This document shows, in pieces, positions 1 to 5,205 of a DNA stretch of 5,205 nucleotides. Source of the DNA: Planctomycetota bacterium (GTDB lineage: Bacteria; Planctomycetota; SZUA-567; H5-PLA8). Each line of letters starts with the position of its first letter. Within the stretch, counting starts at the first letter, position 1. The translations under genes were made by a program, and so were the position numbers. The notes under the pieces were generated by a model. It ran no database searches and had not been told where the DNA came from. It worked only from the letters and a program-made list of their open reading frames with translations. Location of the stretch: assembly GCA_025355035.1 (NCBI GenBank), contig JANXLS010000088.1:1-5205 (forward strand), written 5' to 3'.

Positions 1-606
1 GGATCGTTGAAGGACTACAACAGAGCGATCATCGTCGGACCGACGCAGACGTTCGGAAAAGGCACTGTCCAGCGTGTGATTCCTCTTGCCGGAAACGGTC
101 TGCCGGGCGAAATCAAAATCACGACGCACCAATACTTCTGCGCGGGCGGCGCATCGACTCAATTGAAGGGTGTCGAACCGGATGTCTTCATCCCCGGCTC
201 AAAACTTGTCGATGAGCTCCTCGAAAAAGCGTCCGACAACCCGATTCCGTGGAACACGATTCCGACCAGTGTTGACATGACGAACAAGAACGTGATGCAT
301 TGGACGGAATGGAAGGCGAAGAACGTCGCGATGCTTCAGGAAAATTCGAAGAAGCGCATGGAAAAGAATCAGGAATACAAAGACTTTTTTGACGTCAAGA
401 AGCGCAAAGTAAAGTATGAAGCTGAAAAAGCAGAACGCGATCAGATCGCCAAACTGCACCCCAACGATCCGCCGCCGATTGAAAAGAAGAAGGACGAAAA
501 AGACCCTCAGGCCGACGAAGCCGTCCTGATCGCAGCCGACATGGCCGCGCTCTGGAACGGAGACAAAGCGGCAGCGAACAAGCCGCCGGCAGATGAAGCA
601 AAGTAG
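1..606 (+). CDS. prc: Tail-specific (C-terminal processing) protease, Prc-like S41 family, 3' part
   Basis: This is the last 201 codons of a gene that begins before the window; the reading frame is open from base 1. Prc/CtpA proteases are periplasmic serine-lysine endopeptidases that cut proteins near their C-termini. The visible part starts inside the peptidase core. TFGKGTVQ (codons 17-24) contains the catalytic lysine at codon 20 (bases 58-60); the serine and the PDZ domain must lie upstream. GGASTQLKGVEPDVFIP follows, matching the GGSTQ-KGV-PD signature of E. coli Prc. DNPIPWNTI resembles the DN-LPW-SI segment that opens the Prc-specific C-terminal domain (DUF3340), so Prc is a better match than the shorter CtpA type. 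The rest is a highly charged Lys/Glu/Ala region, probably helical, ending in a Pro/Ala/Lys tail. The gene ends at TAG 604-606, before a strong hairpin. The family is sure; the Prc subtype is inferred from the C-terminal domain. Confidence 0.92.
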   Translation, partial: GSLKDYNRAIIVGPTQTFGKGTVQRVIPLAGNGLPGEIKITTHQYFCAGGASTQLKGVEPDVFIPGSKLVDELLEKASDNPIPWNTIPTSVDMTNKNVMHWTEWKAKNVAMLQENSKKRMEKNQEYKDFFDVKKRKVKYEAEKAERDQIAKLHPNDPPPIEKKKDEKDPQADEAVLIAADMAALWNGDKAAANKPPADEAK

Positions 607-612
607 CGAATG

Positions 613-684
613 GGTTCAAGGATCAAATTGCAACGGTTCAAGGTTGGGAGTCAAATACTGGTTTTGACTTTTAGACCTTGAACC
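613..684. repeat. Three copies of GGTTCAAGG (two direct, one inverted)
   Basis: GGTTCAAGG occurs at 613-621 and 635-643, and its reverse complement CCTTGAACC at 676-684. The second and third copies form the core stem of the terminator-like hairpin. The first copy could pair with the third instead, giving an alternative fold. Three copies in 72 bases could be a terminator duplication or part of a dispersed hairpin repeat; the window shows no further copy. Confidence 0.5.
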
Positions 685-701
685 GTTTTTATGCTTTGAT
701 C
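621..701. terminator. Nested inverted repeat, probable bidirectional terminator
   Basis: The 102-bp gap between the convergent protease and permease genes is almost filled by a nested dyad. The core arms are 632-644 (AACGGTTCAAGGT) and 675-687, a perfect 13-bp match. Inside them, 649-655 pairs with 663-669 (AGTCAAA/TTTGACT) around a 7-base loop, with G-U-rich pairing possible between the two stems. Outside, 621-627 (GATCAAA) pairs with 695-701. On the plus strand the core stem runs into TTTTT at 686-690, the shape of an intrinsic terminator for the protease gene. On the minus strand only a short T-run follows, so termination of the permease transcript is plausible but weaker. Folding energy was not computed. 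Confidence 0.72.
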
Positions 702-708
702 GATCCGT

Positions 709-1611
709 CTAAAAATTCTTTCCCAAGGCTGCCGGTGCGTTTCCGGATTTAAATTTCCAGCACAGCGCCGCCAGTGCCAAAGCATACGGGAGAATCTCGA
801 CAAGCTGAACAATTGCGTTGCTCGAGGGAATAGCGTCGCGCAGATAAAAAGTGGCTCCGAACAGCAAACAGGCGATCGCCGTTCCGCGCGTTCCGTGTCG
901 TCCGAGCACAACAGCGGCCAACGCGATGAACCCGCGGCCGCTCGTGCAATTCGATGCGTAACTGCTCGTCTGCGACACCGTTAAAAACGCTCCGCCCACG
1001 CCGCACAAGGCTCCCGACGCCAGACACGCTTTCAATCGCGCCAGTCGTACATTGATACCGGCCGCTTGCGCCGCCGCTGGATTTTCGCCGACCGCTCGAA
1101 GTTCAAGCCCGCGTTCGGTCATCTCAAAGTAACACCAGATCAGTGGAATCAACGCGAGCGCCGACCACGTCAGCACCGTTTGCATGCAAAACGCCGGACC
1201 GATGAACGGCACATCTTTCCACGATTCGAACAGTCCTTCCCAACGCGGAACGCTTAGTGTCTCGGTTGGATGCGCGGCGCTCAGCGCGTCATACGCGGTA
1301 CTCGTCAGTCCCGCGGCGATCAAATTCATCGCCATTCCCGTGACGATCTGTTCGGCGCGAATCTTCAGTGTCATCGCGGCATATATTAGCATGAATGCGC
1401 AACCGGCGATCGCCCCGGCGATGGCTCCCAACACAGGCGATTGAAATACCCAACCCGCATAAAATCCGCTGAACGCACCACAGAGCATCACGCCTTCAAT
1501 GCCAATGTTGATCATTCCCGCGCGCTCGATCACCAGTTCCCCCAGCCCGGCAAAGAGGAGCGGCGTTCCAATGCGCAAGCTGGCACCCAACGCATTCGCA
1601 ACAAAACTCAT
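709..1611 (-). CDS. ABC transporter permease subunit 2, nucleoside/BMP type (NupQ/YufQ-like)
   Basis: This is a 300-residue polytopic inner-membrane protein of the BPD_transp_2 permease family, in the branch that imports purine nucleosides (B. subtilis NupQ/YufQ). Visible signatures are ERAGMINIGIEGVML (29-43), EQIVTGMAMNLIAAGL (87-102), an EAA-like cytoplasmic loop LELRAVGENPAAAQAAGI (169-186) that would contact the ATPase, and GRGFIALAAVVLGRH (225-239). Hydrophobic stretches near 15-28, 40-80, 88-104, 143-162, 196-212, 228-260 and 268-286 fit a multi-TM protein. The frame stays open further upstream, but ATG at 1611 is chosen because GGAAGGAG lies 6 bases before it (1618-1625). The discarded upstream residues are hydrophilic and lie over the end of the preceding permease gene. 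That start overlaps the preceding stop as ATGA (1608-1611), which indicates translational coupling. Length fits the family. Substrate is inferred from family only; simple sugars or other BMP-type ligands remain possible. Confidence 0.9.
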   Translation of the reverse strand: MSFVANALGASLRIGTPLLFAGLGELVIERAGMINIGIEGVMLCGAFSGFYAGWVFQSPVLGAIAGAIAGCAFMLIYAAMTLKIRAEQIVTGMAMNLIAAGLTSTAYDALSAAHPTETLSVPRWEGLFESWKDVPFIGPAFCMQTVLTWSALALIPLIWCYFEMTERGLELRAVGENPAAAQAAGINVRLARLKACLASGALCGVGGAFLTVSQTSSYASNCTSGRGFIALAAVVLGRHGTRGTAIACLLFGATFYLRDAIPSSNAIVQLVEILPYALALAALCWKFKSGNAPAALGKNF

Positions 1612-2669
1612 CCGATGCTCCTTCCGTCCTGCCTTCGTCGCACGCCGGCATCGCGCGCCAAGATCGCCAGAATCATCAGCCCGTTGAGTATGTAAACGAT
1701 CCAATGCGGAACGCCGGCTGCAGCTTCCATCGATGTCGAACCGATATCCATTGCTGCAAATACGAGCGCGACGGCAACGATCATCAACGGCTTCAATTCA
1801 GCCACGAGTGCCACCGAAACGGCCATGTAACCAAAGTCCGAATACGGGGGTTCGGTACCCAATTTTCCGACCGCCATAATTCCCAACGCACCGGCCAAAC
1901 CCGCCAGTGCACCGCTCACGCCAAACACCTGCAACGACAACCGGTCGCACGGCACGCCACACGCTCGCGCCGTTCCGCGATTGAGCCCCATCGCACGCAA
2001 CCGCATTCCGCCCGCTGTATAAAAAAGGAAGATGTGAGCTGCCAGAGCTGCCGGGACCGCGAGGAATACGCCCGAGTGAAAATCTGTTCCATGCCATCCA
2101 GCGAACTTCAACGCCGTAGAAAGTTCATTTTGTTGGAGATCCGTCTCTCGTCCCTGTAGCCATGAATGGCTGCTGACAAAATAACGAACCATTTGGAGCG
2201 CGACGAAATTCAACATCAGCGTCGAGACCACTTCCGAAACGCCGCGCCAGCGTTTCATTGCTCCCGCCAGAAGTGACCACAACGCGCCACCCATCGCACC
2301 GGCAATCAGCAGCGCCGTGATTCCCACCCACGCATGAGCCGCGAAAAACGCGCCCGGCGCACCAAGGGTTAACGCGACCGCAGCAGCAGCGCCCATTCGG
2401 GCCTGGCCCTCGGCTCCGATATTAATGAGCCCGGCGCGAAAGCTCAGTGCGATTCCGAGCGCGTACAAAAGCAGAATCGTCGCTCGTGCGACTGTTCCGC
2501 CCAGCCCGGCGCGCGAACCGACCGAACCCGAAAGGAACTCTGTAAACGCCTGCACCGGTTTCTGGCCGATTGCCAAAATCGCCAACGCGAAAACCGCCAG
2601 AGTTCCCAGTATCAGGAGGACTGGCCACACCAGCAGTTGCCATACGCGCGCGTCCGGTTTTGCTTCCAT
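1608..2669 (-). CDS. ABC transporter permease subunit 1, nucleoside/BMP type (NupP/YufP-like)
   Basis: This 353-residue polytopic inner-membrane protein is the larger of the two permeases of a BMP-type importer (B. subtilis NupP/YufP, guanosine uptake). Residues 1-10 are cytoplasmic-looking, followed by a first TM segment at 11-34. The family signature FRAGLINIGAEGQ is at 77-89. EVVSTLMLNFVA (146-157) matches the E-V-TT-MLN-IA motif of YufP-type permeases, and GMRLRAMGLN with the following ARACGV (221-239) is the EAA-like loop expected to dock the ATPase. Further hydrophobic segments lie near 92-110, 115-136, 200-218, 247-267, 281-308 and 322-337. The C-terminus is Arg-rich and cytoplasmic. 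The gene starts at ATG 2669 with GAGGT 7 bases upstream. It is first of a two-gene operon and shares ATGA with subunit 2. Known operons of this family place an ATPase gene before this permease, but here the upstream neighbour is divergent coaX. Substrate specificity is inferred from the family. Confidence 0.9.
   Translation of the reverse strand: MEAKPDARVWQLLVWPVLLILGTLAVFALAILAIGQKPVQAFTEFLSGSVGSRAGLGGTVARATILLLYALGIALSFRAGLINIGAEGQARMGAAAAVALTLGAPGAFFAAHAWVGITALLIAGAMGGALWSLLAGAMKRWRGVSEVVSTLMLNFVALQMVRYFVSSHSWLQGRETDLQQNELSTALKFAGWHGTDFHSGVFLAVPAALAAHIFLFYTAGGMRLRAMGLNRGTARACGVPCDRLSLQVFGVSGALAGLAGALGIMAVGKLGTEPPYSDFGYMAVSVALVAELKPLMIVAVALVFAAMDIGSTSMEAAAGVPHWIVYILNGLMILAILARDAGVRRRQDGRSIG
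1618..1625 (-). promoter_or_regulatory. Ribosome binding site of permease subunit 2
   Basis: GGAAGGAG on the minus strand ends 6 bases before ATG 1611. It decides that start over in-frame upstream alternatives, and lies inside the 3' end of the preceding permease gene. Confidence 0.75.
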
Positions 2670-2676
2670 ACGTGAA

Positions 2677-2681
2677 ACCTC
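2677..2681 (-). promoter_or_regulatory. Ribosome binding site of permease subunit 1
   Basis: GAGGT on the minus strand lies 7 bases before ATG 2669, supporting that start. Confidence 0.6.
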
Positions 2682-2827
2682 GACAACCGTTGAAAGAATT
2701 CAATGAGCCTGTGATCGTGTGTTGAATTCAGTTCGGAAGTATTCACAACTCTACTTGAAACACGTTTGGTTTGCGCGAAAGTTGTATGCGAGTTTACGCC
2801 ACACTTCATCCATCGCCATGCAGCCGC

Positions 2828-2832
2828 GAGGA
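2828..2832 (+). promoter_or_regulatory. Ribosome binding site that sets the coaX start
   Basis: GAGGA lies 6 bases before GTG 2839. The in-frame alternatives, ATG 2818 and GTG 2719, have no comparable Shine-Dalgarno sequence, so GTG 2839 is preferred. Confidence 0.65.
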
Positions 2833-2838
2833 CCTGCC

Positions 2839-3642
2839 GTGAGTGACGCTACCCATCCGCCTGTGGATCTCGTGACGATCAACATCGGCAACACCCACAC
2901 GTCGGCGACGGCATGGACCTTTGCGAATGATCTTGCGGAGACCATCGAGTGGCCGAGCAATTTTCGTTCGATGACAGCCGTCGCGACATTTGCCGCCATT
3001 GCGCCCAAGATTGTAGTTGCGAGTGTCGTGAAACAATGCTCAAACAAGCTCATCAACGACCTCGCGACGCTAGGCATGAAGCCGCAGTTTTTCCGGATCG
3101 ACATCGTTCCGAAAATTGAAGTTCTCCCCGTTCCCGCCGAACGCGTGGGCGACGACCGTATCGCTGCGGCGCTGGGCGCGTTGGACCTCGACGATGCGTG
3201 TCCGTGGATTGTTATCGATGCTGGAACCGCTGTCACGTGCAATGCCGTCATTCCCGCCAAACCCGGCAATCAGCCACAGTTCGTTGGCGGAGTTATTTTT
3301 CCCGGAGCGGCGCTTTGCCTGAAATCGCTGCACCAGGGTACCGCGCAGTTGCCGGAATTGAAGAGTTCGTCGTTCGACAAAAGCGGTTTCGACTTCATCG
3401 GACGCAGCACGGAACAAGCGATGCTTTTCGGCGTCTTGGCGCAGCAGACCGCCGCGATTCTTTCGATCATTGAAGGTCAGCGTGCCATGTTGGGAGCGAA
3501 TGCGCGCGTTGCTATTACGGGGGGTGGGGCCGGATTTTTGATCGAAGCGTTGCGCCGCTCGGGCGGGACAAAATTCGACATTGTCTATCAACCCACGCTC
3601 ATCCATCGCGGATTGCAAGCGGCCTGGAAGGCATCCAAATAA
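2839..3642 (+). CDS. coaX: Type III pantothenate kinase
   Basis: CoaX phosphorylates pantothenate to 4'-phosphopantothenate, the first committed step of CoA synthesis, in the cytoplasm. From GTG 2839 the protein has 267 residues, the usual length for the family. Motifs in order: NIGNTHT (15-21, phosphate-binding motif), VGDDR (103-107), IDAGTAVT (126-133), GGVIFPG (150-156), HQGTAQLPEL (165-174), GRST (188-191) and a glycine-rich ITGGGAGFL (226-234). Of the three conserved acidic residues known from T. maritima and related enzymes (Asp6, Asp105, Asp127), the second and third match D106 and D127. The first is Asn15 (codon AAC, 2881-2883) where the family has DxGNT. All other motifs are intact and there is no frameshift, so the protein is probably made, but its activity is open. 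The next gene starts 3 bases after the TAA, suggesting co-transcription. The start follows the Shine-Dalgarno sequence at 2828; ATG 2818 would add 7 residues. Confidence 0.9.
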   Translation: MSDATHPPVDLVTINIGNTHTSATAWTFANDLAETIEWPSNFRSMTAVATFAAIAPKIVVASVVKQCSNKLINDLATLGMKPQFFRIDIVPKIEVLPVPAERVGDDRIAAALGALDLDDACPWIVIDAGTAVTCNAVIPAKPGNQPQFVGGVIFPGAALCLKSLHQGTAQLPELKSSSFDKSGFDFIGRSTEQAMLFGVLAQQTAAILSIIEGQRAMLGANARVAITGGGAGFLIEALRRSGGTKFDIVYQPTLIHRGLQAAWKASK

Positions 3643-3645
3643 ATC

Positions 3646-4929
3646 GTGACTATCCAACGTAAACCCGCAGCAGCATCCGCGCCGCCCCCGGCACTTTTCG
3701 TTCGCGTCAGTTCGCCAGGAACGGGTGGAATTGCCACGTACGTTCTCGATGGCTGGGGTCTGGCGTCGAAATTGCAACCGATTCTGGAAGCCAAACGCGA
3801 GTTGCGATTGTGTGACAGCGGTGATTTGATCTTTGGTAAATTGTTCGCGCGCGATCGAAGCGTCATCGACGAAGCGGTTCTCTCGTTTCTCGAGTCGAAC
3901 GAAACGGCGACGGGCTTTGAGCAAGTTGAATTGTCGTGCCACGGAGGAGCAGGTTCTTCGCTTGCTGTTGAAGATGTGCTTGTAGCAGCCGGTTTCGAAC
4001 GCGGTTCCGGCGCAGATCTTTTGGCGCGTGCGCATTCCAACAACAAACTTTCGCTCGTCGACGTTGAAGCTCAGTTGATGATGGGCCGCGTGACAACCGC
4101 TCGACAGAGTCAATTTGTGTTGGGTGCCGCAACGTTTCGAAAACGCTGGGAGCGGATTGGTTTTGACGCCGCTATGGCGCTCCGCACGAGCGACGCTTCA
4201 TGGCGCGAGAAAACGCTCATTGAATCCCGCGATGCCGTAAAAGCCGCGTCGGGCGCGATGGCGTCGCTCGGGCAGCACGATGTTGTGATCGCCGGGCCGG
4301 TGAACGCCGGCAAATCGACGCTCGCGAATCAACTTCTCCGCGCGAACAAGAACATCGTCAGCGGCGTCCCCGGTACCACGCGCGATCGCCTCGAAACGCG
4401 CGTCGCCATCAACGGCCTGAGTGTGATGCTCTCCGATACTGCGGGCCTGCGCGAAACAGATGGCACCGTTGAGCGCGAAGGTCAGCGCCGAGCGCGCGCC
4501 GCACTCGAAACTGCGGCGTTGCGCGTGATCGTTCTCGATGGATCGAAAGTACCCGCAGAATCCGATCTCTCTTTAATCGCTGCTTGCAAGGCTCTTGGCC
4601 CGTCTATTTTGGTTTTGAATAAAGAAGACCTCGGCATCGATGAAACGGCGGAAGGCCTTGGCTTCCTTGTCGGCGTTGAGCCTATTGTACTGAGTGCCAA
4701 AGGAGGAGCAGGCATCGAAAGCCTTGAGTCTGCGATTGAAAATGCGCTTTTGAACGGTGCTACTCCCGCGCCCGGCGATCCGTTTACACAGCGCCAAGTC
4801 AACGTGCTGAACGACATCAAGAGCTGCATCGAAAATGGTTGGGAAGACACGATGGTGATCCGCTTGATTTCAAAACTCGTCGGAACGCGCTTTCAGCCGG
4901 AGCAGTTGAAGATCGTTTTGAGTGTGTGA
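3646..4929 (+). CDS. Divergent MnmE/TrmE-like GTPase without the C-terminal CIGK motif
   Basis: This 427-residue protein resembles MnmE, the GTPase that with MnmG modifies wobble uridine 34 of certain tRNAs. After a Pro/Ala-rich leader (1-16), a TrmE N-terminal (folate-binding) domain spans about 17-140. It shows SSPGTGGIA (22-30), a conserved-looking VELSCHGG (94-101) and NNKLSLVDVEA (132-142), but the usual PGEFT-R segment is replaced by SGADLLAR. The G domain is complete: GPVNAGKST (217-225, keeping the Asn that coordinates potassium in MnmE), TTRD (244-247), DTAGLRE (264-270), NKED (325-328) and SAKG (350-353). Glu276 aligns with catalytic Glu282 of E. coli MnmE. The helical domain is shortened: the IDFPEE-type segment before the G domain is missing. 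The C-terminus ends in IVLSV without the CIGK motif, whose Cys is needed for canonical tRNA modification. Start GTG 3646 is forced by an in-frame TAA at 3640; the best Shine-Dalgarno candidate (GGAAGG 3626-3631) is 14 bases away, so translation may depend on coaX. Homology is sure; the mnmE function is not. Confidence 0.85.
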   Translation: MTIQRKPAAASAPPPALFVRVSSPGTGGIATYVLDGWGLASKLQPILEAKRELRLCDSGDLIFGKLFARDRSVIDEAVLSFLESNETATGFEQVELSCHGGAGSSLAVEDVLVAAGFERGSGADLLARAHSNNKLSLVDVEAQLMMGRVTTARQSQFVLGAATFRKRWERIGFDAAMALRTSDASWREKTLIESRDAVKAASGAMASLGQHDVVIAGPVNAGKSTLANQLLRANKNIVSGVPGTTRDRLETRVAINGLSVMLSDTAGLRETDGTVEREGQRRARAALETAALRVIVLDGSKVPAESDLSLIAACKALGPSILVLNKEDLGIDETAEGLGFLVGVEPIVLSAKGGAGIESLESAIENALLNGATPAPGDPFTQRQVNVLNDIKSCIENGWEDTMVIRLISKLVGTRFQPEQLKIVLSV

Positions 4930-5062
4930 ATGGCATCAAAAAATCGAATTTGTATTTTGAATTTTCGAATCTTCCTTCATTATTCCACTCTCGACTCACA
5001 GTTATCAAACGCAATCGCGGGCGGAAAGCCTGCGACGGGAATTCAAGGACGGTCGTTGTTTC
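4930..5062. other. AT-rich intergenic gap with a small hairpin
   Basis: The first half (about 4936-4985) is clearly AT-rich compared with the genes and could hold a promoter for the next gene. TTGAAT (4957-4962) with CATTAT (4978-4983) is spaced only 15 bases, so I do not call it. A 7-bp stem with one G-T pair (5016-5022 with 5028-5034, loop GGAAA) follows. It has no T-run, so it is not a standard terminator. No clear terminator for the upstream gene is visible, and co-transcription with the next gene is possible. Confidence 0.4.
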
Positions 5063-5205
5063 ATGAATGATTTGAAAGCGCCAGAAGATTTCGCGAGCTG
5101 GAACGAGCAGATGATCCAGCGGCACGATCCGGAGATTTTTTACAGCCACCCGTTCGGGGCCGTCCGATGGGTCGAATCGTTGCGTGTCCGCGCCATGTTG
5201 CGCGG
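5063..5205 (+). CDS. 5' part of a gene, possible SAM-dependent methyltransferase
   Basis: An open frame runs from ATG 5063 off the window edge, giving 47 complete codons. AAGGA (5045-5049) lies 13 bases upstream, rather far for a Shine-Dalgarno sequence. The peptide contains DPEIFYSHPFGAVRWVE followed by SLRVRAMLR. This layout, a short acidic start, then a Tyr-His-Pro segment, then an Arg-rich helix, is common just before the glycine-rich SAM-binding motif of small class I methyltransferases. The SAM motif itself would lie beyond the window, so the call rests on N-terminal resemblance only. That the frame is coding is fairly likely from its GC-rich, codon-like composition next to the AT-rich gap. 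Substrate unknown. Confidence 0.5.
   Translation, partial: MNDLKAPEDFASWNEQMIQRHDPEIFYSHPFGAVRWVESLRVRAMLR

Larger units (their letters stand above)
2670..2838. promoter_or_regulatory. Divergent intergenic region with presumed promoters for both operons
   Basis: This 169-bp gap separates the permease operon (leftward) from coaX (rightward), so both promoters should lie here. I found no convincing sigma-70 pair on either strand: TTGAAA at 2755-2760 has no good -10 at the usual distance. An 8-bp inverted repeat, GAATTCAA (2696-2703) and TTGAATTC (2722-2729), has arms 18 bases apart and could be an operator. The coaX frame is open leftward to GTG 2719, but that stretch looks non-coding. Confidence 0.45.

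Noticed and set aside
1612..1704. N-terminal extension of permease subunit 2 to position 1704
   Set aside because: The extra 31 residues are hydrophilic and overlap the end of the upstream permease gene; ATG 1611 has a good Shine-Dalgarno sequence and gives the ATGA overlap.
2710..2747. TGTGA and TCACA in the divergent region as a CRP-like site
   Set aside because: The half-sites are far more than 6 bases apart, so they do not form a CRP-type operator.
2719..2838. N-terminal extension of coaX to GTG 2719 or ATG 2818
   Set aside because: Neither start has a Shine-Dalgarno sequence comparable to GAGGA before GTG 2839, and CoaX proteins normally begin shortly before the DxGNT motif.
3241..3243. 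Asn135 of CoaX, where some homologues have Asp after the D-x-GTA motif
   Set aside because: As I recall, B. subtilis CoaX also lacks Asp at this position, so it does not look like the loss of a key residue.
2751..3269. Antisense open frame of 172 codons over the coaX 5' half
   Set aside because: It is a shadow of coaX with no family motif and no ribosome binding site that I can see.
3070..4113. Long antisense open frame (347 codons) across coaX and the GTPase gene
   Set aside because: It lies opposite two genes with clear family motifs, has low-complexity Arg/Asn/Gln-rich composition and no recognisable domain. It is best explained as an artefact of codon bias on the coding strand.
4957..4983. 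Sigma-70-like promoter TTGAAT/CATTAT before the last gene
   Set aside because: The spacer is 15 bases and both boxes are imperfect in an AT-rich stretch, so chance occurrence is likely.

Overview
The window reads as ordinary bacterial chromosome: five protein genes (two of them cut by the window edges) in compact order, with no tRNA, rRNA, CRISPR array, IS element or phage gene that I could recognise. GC content looks moderately high by eye. The gene set is a Prc-type periplasmic protease, a BMP/nucleoside-type ABC permease pair, a type III pantothenate kinase and a divergent MnmE-like GTPase. This suggests a Gram-negative bacterium, possibly of the PVC group (Planctomycetes or relatives). 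That placement is inference from gene style and is weak; no marker gene here settles it.

Layout. Positions 1-606 (+) hold the C-terminal part of a Prc/CtpA-like S41 protease. It is followed by a nested inverted repeat (about 621-701) that probably acts as a terminator between convergent genes. On the minus strand, 2669 to 1608 and 1611 to 709, lie two multi-TM permease subunits of the BPD_transp_2 family, in the order known for guanosine/purine nucleoside or BMP-type transporters. Their coding regions overlap by an ATGA, so they are probably translationally coupled. No ATPase or binding-protein gene is next to them in the window.

A divergent intergenic region (2670-2838) separates the permeases from coaX (2839-3642, +). 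Three bases after coaX, and in the same reading frame, comes a divergent MnmE/TrmE-like GTPase (3646-4929, +). It keeps all the G-motifs but lacks the C-terminal CIGK motif and has a reduced helical domain. After a 133-bp AT-rich gap, a partial gene begins at 5063 that resembles the N-terminus of a SAM-dependent methyltransferase.

The genes do not form one obvious pathway. coaX (first step of CoA synthesis) and the GTPase form a probable two-gene operon, and the permeases a second one. I do not see a convincing new multi-gene system. The points most worth checking are the non-canonical MnmE-like protein and a CoaX in which the normally invariant first-motif aspartate is asparagine.
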